NCBI RefSeq assembly: GCF_030269485.1
Contig: NZ_BSTL01000001.1
Coordinates: forward strand, 432,892 to 496,891
Source of the DNA: Actinoplanes sp. NBRC 103695
Lineage (GTDB): Bacteria > Actinomycetota > Actinomycetes > Mycobacteriales > Micromonosporaceae
Length of the DNA: 64,000 bases
Reading direction: 5' to 3'
Shown here: positions 1 through 7,006 of the stretch, in pieces
Layout of the letters: each line of letters begins with the position of its first letter
Numbering within the stretch: the stretch's first letter is position 1
Position numbers and translations under genes: made by a program
The notes under the pieces: model-generated
What the model was told of the DNA's origin: nothing
Database searches by the model: none
Seen by the model: the letters and a program-made list of their open reading frames with translations, nothing else

Positions 1-1463
1 TGCACGGCCAGCTCATCGGCCGCTCGCTGCAGAACGCCGGCCGCCGCGCCGTCCGGCAGAGCTCCGACGCCATGCTGAACGCCGCCCAGGCCGGCGGCGA
101 CGAGATCCTGATCGGCCTGGCGCTCGCCTCCCGGGCCCTGTTCATCGAGGATCCGTCCCATCCGGACGATCTCGGCGAGGACGTCGGCGGCCTGCTCGCC
201 CAGGCGGTCGCCATGGTCGACGACACGATCGAGTTCGCCGGCGACGCCCTGGGCCTGCGCGCGCTCGAGGTGCCGGTCGTCTACGTCGAGTGCGGCCAGG
301 CGTTCCACCGGCTCGGTCTGTGGGAGATCGAGGAGCAGATGTACGCCCGGGCCGCCGAGTGGCTGGACCCGCCCCTGCCGCCGGTGGCCCGCTCGGTGCC
401 GGCGTTCACCCGCCGCGCCCTCGTCATGAACCGCCTCGAGGCGGCGGTGGCCCTGGCCGGGGCGATGATCGAGGTCGGCCTGCGCGACCCGGCCGCCCGC
501 GTGGCGGCCGACGCCGTGCGCCCCGACCCGGCCGAACGCGCCGACCTGCCCACCGCCTGGGCCGTCGAGGCCCTCGCCCTGGAACGCTTCCTGGACGTCG
601 TCGCCGGCCGCACCGACCTGCCCGGCGGCCCCTGCCAGGTCCCCGCCGACCTCTACGACCGCCTCGCCGGCAGCACCTGGCCCGGCTACCGCGCCTGCCT
701 GCTGCTGGCCGCCGCCGTCGGCACCCACGACAGCGGCGACGTCCCGTCCGCGGCGAGGCTCGCCAACCGCGCCGCCGAGCTCCTGGACGACTACAAGCCC
801 AGCCTCACCTCCCTGGCACTGTGCCTGTCCGCCCAGGACTGCAAGGACAGGACCGCCCTGCGGTACGCCCGGCACGTCGCCGAGCAGCGCTGGCAGGCCC
901 GCATGGCAGTCCTGGGCGCGATGCGCACCCGGCTGGCGGCGGCCCGGGTCCTGCGCCAGGGCGACCGGCTGACCCGCCAGGCCAACCTGGACGCCCTGAC
1001 CGGCCTGGCCAACCGCCACGCCGAGGGCCCGTTCCTGGCCCGCCTGCGCCGCCGGGCCCCCGAGGAGCGAATCGGCGTGGTGGTGGTCGACGTGGACCAC
1101 TTCAAGGCGGTCAACGACACATACGGCCACGTGGTCGGCGACGAGGTCCTGCGCGCGGTCGGCACGGTCCTGCAGGCCGCAACCCGCCCCGGCGACATGG
1201 CGATCAGACGAGGCGGCGACGAGATGCTCCTGCTGGTCGACCTCCCACCCGGCGACGACATCCCGGTCCTGGCCGACGGCATCGTGCGAGCCATCGCCCT
1301 GCACCGCTGGGAGGACCTGGCACCCGGCCTCACGGTCGGCATCAGCGCGGGCCAGGCAGTGGGCCCCGCCCGAGACGTCGACCGCCTGATCGAGGACGCC
1401 GACCGAAACCTCTACCGAGCCAAAGCAACAGGCAGAGGCCGAGCCGTAGCCGCGGCCAGCTGA
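1..1463 (+). CDS. GGDEF diguanylate cyclase, 5' end outside window
   Basis: The reading frame is open from base 3, so the gene is probably cut by the window edge; the first in-frame ATG visible is at 72 (463 residues from there). Residues ~1-290 are Ala/Leu-rich and helical, resembling the TPR-like sensor region that often precedes GGDEF domains in actinomycetes. The C-terminal ~165 residues are a GGDEF domain: VDVDHFKAVNDTYGH, then the active-site loop GGDEM near residue 381, a tolerated variant of GGDEF. An RPGD motif lies exactly five residues upstream, matching the RxxD inhibitory I-site. It should therefore make cyclic di-GMP and be product-inhibited. No EAL domain or membrane helix is visible in the part present. 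The domain call is firm; the input signal is unknown. Confidence 0.88.
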   Translation, partial: HGQLIGRSLQNAGRRAVRQSSDAMLNAAQAGGDEILIGLALASRALFIEDPSHPDDLGEDVGGLLAQAVAMVDDTIEFAGDALGLRALEVPVVYVECGQAFHRLGLWEIEEQMYARAAEWLDPPLPPVARSVPAFTRRALVMNRLEAAVALAGAMIEVGLRDPAARVAADAVRPDPAERADLPTAWAVEALALERFLDVVAGRTDLPGGPCQVPADLYDRLAGSTWPGYRACLLLAAAVGTHDSGDVPSAARLANRAAELLDDYKPSLTSLALCLSAQDCKDRTALRYARHVAEQRWQARMAVLGAMRTRLAAARVLRQGDRLTRQANLDALTGLANRHAEGPFLARLRRRAPEERIGVVVVDVDHFKAVNDTYGHVVGDEVLRAVGTVLQAATRPGDMAIRRGGDEMLLLVDLPPGDDIPVLADGIVRAIALHRWEDLAPGLTVGISAGQAVGPARDVDRLIEDADRNLYRAKATGRGRAVAAAS

Positions 1464-1542
1464 TCCCAAACCCGACCCACCACCCGATCCGCCCCGACCC
1501 CTTCTGGCCGACTCGCGCCCCCAACCGTGTTCTGCCGGTCTT

Positions 1543-1695
1543 GGAGGCGAGCCGCCCAGCCGGTGCGACCCTGGACCATGCCATGCTGCTCCCGGAGGCG
1601 AGCCGCCCAGGCGGTGCGACCCCGGACCATGCCATGCTCCTCCCAAAGGCGAGCCTCCCAGCCGATGCGGCGCTTGGACTGTGCCTGGCTGATGC
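1543..1695. repeat. 51-bp tandem repeat, three imperfect units
   Basis: Three 51-bp units begin at 1543, 1594 and 1645. Shared cores are GGCGAGCCGCCCAG and GACCATGCCATGCT. The third unit is more diverged. The unit is 17 codons long, so it stays in frame on either strand. On the minus strand it extends the long open frame that starts at 2807, giving repeats of HRLGGSPPGAAWHGPGS type. No stop-delimited gene is convincing here. Confidence 0.7.
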
Positions 1696-1751
1696 ACCGT
1701 CCGGCCGATGCGACCCTGGACCGTGCCCCCGCGTGAGGAAGGCCATCGATC

Positions 1752-2006
1752 GTGATCCTCCCGAAGGTCCGGGATCCACGCTTCGTGACGATCCGCCGTG
1801 GCGGAACTCGCACAGACGCGGACCATCTCCTCACGCTGTGGGCGGCCGCAGCCGCAGACCTGAGCCTGGAGGCAGGCCGCCTCGAATGCCGATGGCAACG
1901 GGAGCAGCTTCCGGAAGCGATCCGCAAACTCGTCCTCGACGACCAGAGGCTGCGCAACGACATCTGCTGGTCCGCGTTCGACTGCTGGATGCCGGGCGAC
2001 TGCTGA
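1752..2006 (+). pseudogene. Imm5-like putative immunity protein, internally deleted remnant
   Basis: The 84-codon frame (GTG start) joins two ends of the actinobacterial 'putative immunity protein' (Imm5-like) family. The N-terminal signature is DPRFVTIRRGGTRTDADH followed by LLTLWAAAAADLSL. The C-terminal signature is WQREQLPEAIRKLVLDDQR then LRNDICWS. In the family, as I remember it, these ends are separated by roughly 80-100 residues of Ala-rich helices, which are missing here. The simplest reading is an internal in-frame deletion leaving a non-functional fusion. There is no toxin gene beside it and the surroundings are decayed repeats. The family assignment comes from memory of the end motifs, not from a search. 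Confidence 0.6.
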
Positions 2007-2311
2007 ATGCCGGGCGACTTGCATAATCTCTCGGATGGCAGGATCAGGAATTGCAGGCAGCCCCTCCAAAATCTCCTCCCGCATGTTGCAACCATATTTA
2101 CAGGCGATGCCTTTTACCGCGCCACGAGAGCGGCTTCCGTTTCCATGCAGATTCGTGTTACCACTACTCGCGGAGGGGCGCCGTCGAATCGCCGCCGGTG
2201 ACCCCTCTCGCTCAGACGAAACGCCTTCCGTTCCGGCCGAGACTACCCGCCCGGCCGGCGTTTCCTCTGGAACAGCCGGGCCCATGTCCGGCGAGGCTGA
2301 CATTTCCTCAA

Positions 2312-2520
2312 GCGCGGCCGGGGCGAAGTCTGGCGCAGCCGACGTTCCATCCTGCGCGGCCGGGGCGAAGTCTGGCGCAGCCGACGCTCTCTCCAGCACA
2401 ACTGCGGCTTCCTCCGGCGCAGCCGGCATTCCATCCTGCACCGCCGGGGCCAAGTCTGGCGCAGCTGACGCTCTCTCCAGCACAGCTGCGGCTTCCTCCG
2501 GCGCGGCGGATGTCCCGTTC
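2312..2520. repeat. 42-bp (14-codon) tandem repeat, about five units
   Basis: Units start near 2312, 2354, 2396, 2438 and 2480. Alternate units are most alike, so an 84-bp higher-order period is also visible (GCTCTCTCCAGCACA recurs at 2386 and 2470). Read on the minus strand in frame with the ATG at 2807, the units become 14-residue repeats such as SAAPDFAPAAQDGT and PAAPEEAAVVLERA. The frame-preserving period supports, but does not prove, minus-strand coding. Confidence 0.7.
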
Positions 2521-2605
2521 CTCACTGGCGTGGGCGCCGCTTTCGTTTCGGCGGTCCGCGCCGGCTGGGCCTCCACCGACTCCAGCGGGGGCGTCGCCGT
2601 TGGTC

Positions 2606-2807
2606 CCCGCGTGATCGACGCCTCGCGGCCACAACGATGCCCAGACAAGCGGCCAAGACGCTCGGCATGCCGCCTCTTCAAGCCCCACGCGCGATGGCGT
2701 TCATGCTCGCGGCGGAATTCTTCGCCTGCCACAGAATAACTACGAGACGCAGTCCGATCGCGCATCGTCGCCAATTCAGCTGTCGTAAACATCTGTAGCT
2801 GCCGCAT
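2606..2807 (-). CDS. Repeat-borne conserved small protein, copy A (3' end undefined)
   Basis: The frame starts at ATG 2807 with MRQLQMFTTAELATMRDRT, continues with a charged helical stretch containing EEFRREHERHRAWGLKRR, and is shared with copy B at 10370. Over the 59 alignable codons the copies have 15 synonymous and 5 non-synonymous codon differences and no indels, which suggests selection on the protein. After the conserved part the frame stays open through Ala/Pro/Glu-rich 14-residue repeats and on past gene 1, because it is codon-aligned antisense to that gene. The true stop therefore cannot be placed and only the conserved part is listed. I do not recognise a function. No good Shine-Dalgarno sequence precedes the ATG. 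Confidence 0.45.
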
Positions 2808-2982
2808 GGATAAATTATCCCGCAACTCACCCACTCCACGTCAGTAGTCGATCATGCCATAATTTCATTTCGTTGCCATTCGACTAAGCTAAATGACGTC
2901 TCTCGCGATAGGCTTGACAAAGCCGCCAAGCTCGCGTGCGACGGGCCATGGCAAGCGCTTTTGACCTAAAGGCCTCAAACCG
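2606..2982 (-). repeat. ~380-bp dispersed inverted repeat, copy A
   Basis: The reverse complement of this segment aligns without gaps to 10193-10570, read on the plus strand. The match includes AAAGCGCTTGCCATGGCC, CGAGCTTGGCGGCTTTGTC and GATAATTTATCCATGCGGCAG. By eye the upstream ~170 bp differ at about 14 positions. Similarity fades past codon ~60 of the embedded frame on one side and beyond GGTCAAAAGC on the other. The segment is noticeably more AT-rich than its surroundings. I see no terminal inverted repeats, target-site duplication or transposase. Confidence 0.85.
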
Positions 2983-3060
2983 ATGCATGGCAGCGAGGCA
3001 GCCAAGCGCCGGCCCGGGCGACTGGAGAGGCGCGGGGCCAAGGCGGAACGGGCGTCGCGA

Positions 3061-3180
3061 ACGGAAGGCGGGCGTCGCGAACGGAAGGCGGGCGTCGCGA
3101 ACGGAAGGCGGGCGTCGCGAACGGAAGGCGGGCGTCGCGAACGGAAGGCGGGCGTCGCGAACGGAAGGCGGGCGTCGGGA
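3061..3180. repeat. 20-bp tandem repeat, six units
   Basis: Six head-to-tail copies of ACGGAAGGCGGGCGTCGCGA; five are identical and the last has one mismatch. Degenerate part-units lie on both sides (GGAACGGGCGTCGCGA before, GCGGAACGGGCGTC after). The unit is not a multiple of three, so it is not a coding repeat. It lies about 220 bp upstream of the GntR-type regulator start. There are no spacers, so it is not a CRISPR array. Confidence 0.9.
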
Positions 3181-3398
3181 GCGGAACGGGCGTCAGGACC
3201 GGAGACGGAACGAGCGTCGGCACGCGAGGAGGGACGGAAGGGGGGATGGGAGGCAAGACGTCGGGACGGGCGTCGGGACGGAGTCGGGCCCCGGGCCGGG
3301 AAGAGCACCACCGACCCCGCTCGGGAAGACGACCCGGAACAGACCCCCGGCGGGCGCGGTGCGTGGAGACGGGGCGGGCCCGTGACACACTCTCTTGC

Positions 3399-4037
3399 GT
3401 GAGCGATGGGGAACTGGCCAGCTACAGCCTCGTCGAGCTGGCTCTCGACCGGCTCAGCCGGGAGATCCTCAGCGGCCGTGTGGAGCCCGGCCAGCGCCTG
3501 GTCGAGGAGCAGCTGACCCGGCAGCTCGGCATCAGCCGGGGCCCTCTGCGGGAGGCCCTGCGCCTGCTCGCGCAGCAGGGCCTGGTCGAGCATATTCCGC
3601 GCCGGGGCGCCCGGGTCGCCACCCTGTCCGACGAGGACGTTCAAGAACTCTACGAGATCCGTGACCTCCTGGAACGGCATGTGGCGGCCGCCCTGCCGAA
3701 GGTGCTGGATCTGACGGGGCTGCGGGGCGCGGTCGAGGTGATGCGTAAGGCCACCGAGACGGGGGACCGGTTCGCGATCGCCGAGGCGCACCGGCGGTTC
3801 CACGTCGAGGTGGTGGCGTTGTCGGGGAACCGTCAGCTGACCGCCCTGTTCGAGTCGATCCTGGTGCGGCTGCAGCTGTACATGGCCGTGAACCTGGCCC
3901 GGGAGGCCGAGGTCGCCGATGCCGCGGACGGGGTGCGGCGGCACGAGCGGCTGCTGGATGCGGTCGAGTCGGGTGATCCGGCCACGATCGGGGAGGCGTT
4001 GAGCAGGCACGGGGGTCGCGCCTACCTGGCGCAGTAA
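3399..4037 (+). CDS. GntR-family (FCD) transcriptional regulator
   Basis: A 212-residue protein from the GTG at 3399; a longer frame upstream exists only because the repeat DNA is open. Residues ~10-75 form the winged helix: DRLSREILSGRVEPGQRLVE, then LTRQLGISRGPLREALRLL and a wing RRGARVATLS. Residues ~85-205 are the FCD ligand domain, with EIRDLLERH, FHVEVVALSGNRQL and a C-terminal HERLLDAVESGD segment. Length is normal for the family. Only ~35 bp separate it from the amidase gene, and a perfect palindrome overlaps that gene's start. It is therefore the likely repressor of the biuret-type operon, sensing a pathway compound. The absence of an obvious ribosome site suggests a leaderless or short-leader transcript. 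Confidence 0.85.
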   Translation: MSDGELASYSLVELALDRLSREILSGRVEPGQRLVEEQLTRQLGISRGPLREALRLLAQQGLVEHIPRRGARVATLSDEDVQELYEIRDLLERHVAAALPKVLDLTGLRGAVEVMRKATETGDRFAIAEAHRRFHVEVVALSGNRQLTALFESILVRLQLYMAVNLAREAEVADAADGVRRHERLLDAVESGDPATIGEALSRHGGRAYLAQ

Positions 4038-4073
4038 TCACCCGGTAACAATTCAGCGACCGCTCCCGAAATG

Positions 4074-4096
4074 ATTCTGTCAACAATCGACAGAAT
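4074..4096. promoter_or_regulatory. Palindromic operator candidate for the GntR regulator
   Basis: Perfect inverted repeat ATTCTGTC-N7-GACAGAAT, overlapping the probable start codon (ATG 4095) of the amidase gene and lying 37 bp after the regulator's stop codon. Size, symmetry and position are typical of a GntR/FCD operator. Binding is inferred from position only. Confidence 0.55.
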
Positions 4097-5255
4097 GAAC
4101 GGCGTCTGGATCAGCATGATCCCGGAGCGCGAGGGGCCCAAGGGTCCGCTCGAAGGCCTCCGGTTCGCGGTCAAGGACAACATCGACGTGGCCGGCGTGC
4201 CGACCACCGCCGCCTGCCCGGACTTCGCCTACCTGCCGGAACGGACGGCGCCGGTGGTGCAGCGGCTGGTCGACGCCGGCGCGGTGCTGGTCGGCAAGAC
4301 CAACCTGGACCAGTTCGCGACCGGGCTGACCGGCGCCCGTTCTCCCTACGGCGCGCCGGAGAGTGTCTTCGGCGGCGGGCTGATCTCGGGCGGCTCGAGC
4401 TCCGGATCGGCGGTCGCGGTGGCGTCCGGAGAGATCGACTTCTCCTTGGGTACGGACACAGCAGGCTCCGGCCGGGTGCCCGCCGCGCTCAACGGCATCG
4501 TCGGGGTGAAGCCGACCCGTGGCCTGCTCAGCACGGTCGGGGTGGTGCCGGCCTGCCGCTCGCTGGACTGTGTGTCGGTCTTCGCCAGGGACGTGAAGCT
4601 GGCGGCGACCGTTGCCATGATCGCTCGCGGTCTGGTGCCGGACGATCCGTGGGGACGCCAGGGCGAACGCCGGATCAGCGGGAGCCTCGTCTACGGCGTA
4701 CCCGATGAGCTTGACTTTTTTGGTGATGACGGTCAGGCGCGCGCCTTTGCCGGGGCGCGGCAGAGGCTCGGGGATGTCGTCGAGGTCGGCATCGGGCCGC
4801 TGCTGGAGGCCGGTGACCTGCTCTATCGCGGGCCGTGGGTGGCCGAGCGGCTGGCGGATCTCGGTGGTTTCCTGGACAAGCATCCCGAGTCGGTGCTGCC
4901 GGTCACGCGGGCGGTGCTGGAGAGCGGGCGGACGTTCACGGCGACCGACGCGTTCGCCGGGATGCATCGGCTGCGCGAGCTGAGAGCCTGGACCGAGCGG
5001 CTGTTCCGGACCATCGACGTGCTGGTCCTGCCGACGGTCGGCACCACCTGGACGCACGCCGAGGTCGCCGCCGACCCGATCGGGCGCAACCTCGACCTGG
5101 GCCGGTACACGCAGTTCACCAACCTGCTCGACCTGGCCGCGGTGGCCGTGCCGAACGGCATGACCGCGGACGGCCGCCCGGCGAGCCTGACCTTTTTCGG
5201 ACCGGCGTTCAGCGACGACGACCTGGCGCAGGTGGCGGCGGCATGGCATCGATGA
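4095..5255 (+). CDS. Allophanate hydrolase, amidase-signature subunit (AtzF N-terminal-like)
   Basis: A 386-residue amidase-signature enzyme. The Ser-cisSer-Lys triad region is visible: catalytic lysine in FAVKDNIDVAGVP, the glycine/serine loop GGSSSGSAVAVASG and the nucleophile loop SLGTDTAGSGRVPAALNG. The GRVPA variant and the length match the N-terminal half of allophanate hydrolases such as AtzF, which hydrolyse allophanate to ammonia and N-carboxyurea. The usual C-terminal domain is missing here and is encoded by the next gene, which overlaps by ATGA. I chose ATG 4095 over ATG 4071 because homologues of this type start close to the ISM/PLEGLRFAVKD region and 4071 lies inside the operator arm; 4071 remains possible. 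It is the last catabolic step of the cassette. Confidence 0.8.
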   Translation: MNGVWISMIPEREGPKGPLEGLRFAVKDNIDVAGVPTTAACPDFAYLPERTAPVVQRLVDAGAVLVGKTNLDQFATGLTGARSPYGAPESVFGGGLISGGSSSGSAVAVASGEIDFSLGTDTAGSGRVPAALNGIVGVKPTRGLLSTVGVVPACRSLDCVSVFARDVKLAATVAMIARGLVPDDPWGRQGERRISGSLVYGVPDELDFFGDDGQARAFAGARQRLGDVVEVGIGPLLEAGDLLYRGPWVAERLADLGGFLDKHPESVLPVTRAVLESGRTFTATDAFAGMHRLRELRAWTERLFRTIDVLVLPTVGTTWTHAEVAADPIGRNLDLGRYTQFTNLLDLAAVAVPNGMTADGRPASLTFFGPAFSDDDLAQVAAAWHR

Positions 5256-5647
5256 CGCTGGACCCGCTGATGACACTGGCCGTGGTCGGGCTGCACCTGC
5301 GCGGCGAGCCCCGCAACGGCGAACTGCTGGAACGCGGCGGCACGTTCCTGCGGCCCGCGCGCACCACCGCGGCGTACCGGCTCTACCGGCTGCCGTCCGG
5401 CGTGCCCGGCCTGGTCCGGCGGGCGCCCGGGCACCGCATCGACGTCGAGCTCTGGACGCTGCCGTACGCGGGGGCGGGCAGCCTGCTCGACCGGATCGCC
5501 AAGCCGCTCACGCTCGGCCGGGTCGAGCTCGAGGACGGCGCCCAGGTGACCGGCTTCCTCTGCGAGGCGTACGCGGCCGACGACGCCATCGACATCACCG
5601 CCAGCGGCGGCTGGCGGCGGTTCCTACAGGAAGGACTTCGCGCATGA
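5252..5647 (+). CDS. Allophanate hydrolase C-terminal-domain protein (stand-alone)
   Basis: A 131-residue protein that overlaps the amidase stop codon (ATGA at 5252); an in-frame ATG at 5243 is the alternative. The sequence, with LMTLAVVGLHLRGEPRNGEL, GGTFLRPARTTAAYRLYRL and TLGRVELEDGAQVTGFLCE, matches the C-terminal domain of AtzF-type allophanate hydrolases, a gamma-glutamylcyclotransferase-like fold. In the fused enzymes that domain decarboxylates the N-carboxyurea made by the amidase domain. Here the two activities sit on separate, translationally coupled polypeptides, so the enzyme is probably a heteromeric complex. The assignment is by motif memory and context. Confidence 0.78.
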   Translation: MTLDPLMTLAVVGLHLRGEPRNGELLERGGTFLRPARTTAAYRLYRLPSGVPGLVRRAPGHRIDVELWTLPYAGAGSLLDRIAKPLTLGRVELEDGAQVTGFLCEAYAADDAIDITASGGWRRFLQEGLRA

Positions 5648-6336
5648 CCGCACGAATCGGGCCGGTCAAGGCAAACCCCTACCTCTGGCCGTACGACGGC
5701 TCGGTCGACGTCCGCAACGTCGCGCTCATCTGCATCGACTGGCAGACCGACTTCTGCGGCCCGGGCGGCTACGTGGACGCCATGGGCTACGACATCGCGC
5801 TCACCCGGGCCGGGCTGCCGGCCACCGCCCGCCTCCTCCAGCACGCCCGCGAGCTGGGCATGCTGGTCGTGCACACCCGGGAGGGCCACGGCCCGGACCT
5901 GTCCGACCTGCCGGCCAACAAGCGCTGGCGCTCCGCCCAGATCGGCGCGGAGATCGGCGGGCCGGGACCGTGCGGCCGGATCCTGATCAAGGGGGAGCCG
6001 GGCTGGGAGATCGTCCCGGAGGTCGCCCCGGCGCCCGGCGAGGTGATCGTCGACAAGCCGGGCAAGGGCGCGTTCTACGCCACGAATCTGGACCTCGTCC
6101 TGCGTACGCATCAGATCACGCACTTGATCCTGACCGGGATCACCACGGACGTCTGCGTGCACACGACCATGCGCGAGGCCAACGACCGCGGGTACGAGTG
6201 CCTGATCCTCTCCGACTGCACGGGGGCCACCGATCCGGGCAACCACACCGCCGCGCTGCACATGGTCACGATGCAGGGCGGCGTCTTCGGTTGCGTGTCC
6301 ACCTCGGACGACGTCATCGCGGCCACGGAGGCCTGA
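5644..6336 (+). CDS. biuH: Biuret amidohydrolase (isochorismatase-like cysteine hydrolase)
   Basis: A 230-residue cysteine hydrolase that overlaps the previous gene by ATGA. The catalytic triad is visible as D32 (IDWQTDF), K138 (VDKPGKGAF) and C171 (TGITTDVCVHTT). This is the spacing of the Rhizobium BiuH triad D36/K142/C175, shifted by four. The stretches DLPANKRWRS, GPGPCGRIL and EPGWEIVPE are strongly BiuH-like. The expected reaction is biuret to allophanate plus ammonia, feeding the allophanate hydrolase encoded just upstream. Cytoplasmic; no signal peptide. Substrate is inferred from motif similarity and from the neighbouring allophanate hydrolase. Confidence 0.85.
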   Translation: MTARIGPVKANPYLWPYDGSVDVRNVALICIDWQTDFCGPGGYVDAMGYDIALTRAGLPATARLLQHARELGMLVVHTREGHGPDLSDLPANKRWRSAQIGAEIGGPGPCGRILIKGEPGWEIVPEVAPAPGEVIVDKPGKGAFYATNLDLVLRTHQITHLILTGITTDVCVHTTMREANDRGYECLILSDCTGATDPGNHTAALHMVTMQGGVFGCVSTSDDVIAATEA

Positions 6337-6337
6337 C

Positions 6338-7006
6338 ATGGAAGTCCTCGCGAAACCGACCCCGTTCACCTTCGATCCTTCGACGACCGCCCTGCTCGTG
6401 ATCGACATGCAGCGGGATTTCCTGCTGCCGGGCGGCTTCGGCGAGAGCCTCGGCAACGACGTCTCGCAGCTCCGCCGCACGATCGCTCCCCTGAGCGCCT
6501 TGTTGACCGCCTGGCGGGGCGCCGGATTGCCGGTCATCCACACCCGAGAGGGCCACCTGCCCGATTTGTCAGACTGTCCACCGGCCAAGTTGCGGCGAGG
6601 TCCGGACATCGGCCAGCAGGGACAATTCGGACGCATCTTGATCCGAGGCGAGTATGGGCACGACATCATCGACGAGCTCGCGCCGGCGCCCGACGAGGCC
6701 GTGGTGGATAAGCCCGGCAAGGGTGCGTTCTATGCGACCGAGCTGTCAGACATCTTGGACAAATTACGGGTTGAAAGCCTGATCGTCACCGGTGTCACGA
6801 CCGAGGTCTGCGTCCACACGACCGTCCGCGAGGCCAACGACCGCGGCTACGAGTGCCTGGTCCTGGCCGACTGCGTCGGCTCCTACTTCCCGTCATTTCA
6901 CCAGGCCGGCCTGGAGATGATCGCCGCCCAGGGCGGGATCTTCGGGTGGGTCGCCGACTCCCCTTCCGTGATCGCCGCGCTCGCTACGCCGGGAGAGATC
7001 AAATGA
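6338..7006 (+). CDS. BiuH/TrtA-like cysteine hydrolase (possible triuret hydrolase)
   Basis: A 222-residue paralogue of the preceding gene, starting one base after its stop codon. The triad is D23 (VIDMQRDF), K125 (VDKPGKGAF) and C158 (TGVTTEVCVHTT). It shares the REGH and NDRGYECLVLADC blocks with BiuH but differs around the substrate loop, where PPAKLRRGPDIGQQGQ replaces the NKRWRS/PGPCGR segment. A BiuH paralogue next to biuH fits triuret hydrolase (TrtA), which converts triuret to carboxybiuret or biuret-level products. An ureidoacrylate- or guanylurea-type substrate cannot be excluded. It is probably co-transcribed with its neighbours. Confidence 0.7.
   Translation: MEVLAKPTPFTFDPSTTALLVIDMQRDFLLPGGFGESLGNDVSQLRRTIAPLSALLTAWRGAGLPVIHTREGHLPDLSDCPPAKLRRGPDIGQQGQFGRILIRGEYGHDIIDELAPAPDEAVVDKPGKGAFYATELSDILDKLRVESLIVTGVTTEVCVHTTVREANDRGYECLVLADCVGSYFPSFHQAGLEMIAAQGGIFGWVADSPSVIAALATPGEIK

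Noticed and set aside
290..2026. 578-codon plus-strand frame crossing gene 1 and the repeats
   Set aside because: Arg/Pro-rich shadow of the GGDEF gene in another phase. The tandem repeats simply keep it open.
3061..3180. CRISPR array
   Set aside because: Units are directly adjacent with no spacers, and no cas gene is present.
2889..4010. Minus-strand 373-codon frame antisense to the GntR gene
   Set aside because: It consists of repeat translation plus antisense of a clear GntR gene.
6853..7002. Permease start at 6853
   Set aside because: It would overlap the cysteine hydrolase by 150 bp; ATG 7003 gives an ATGA junction and a normal N-terminus.
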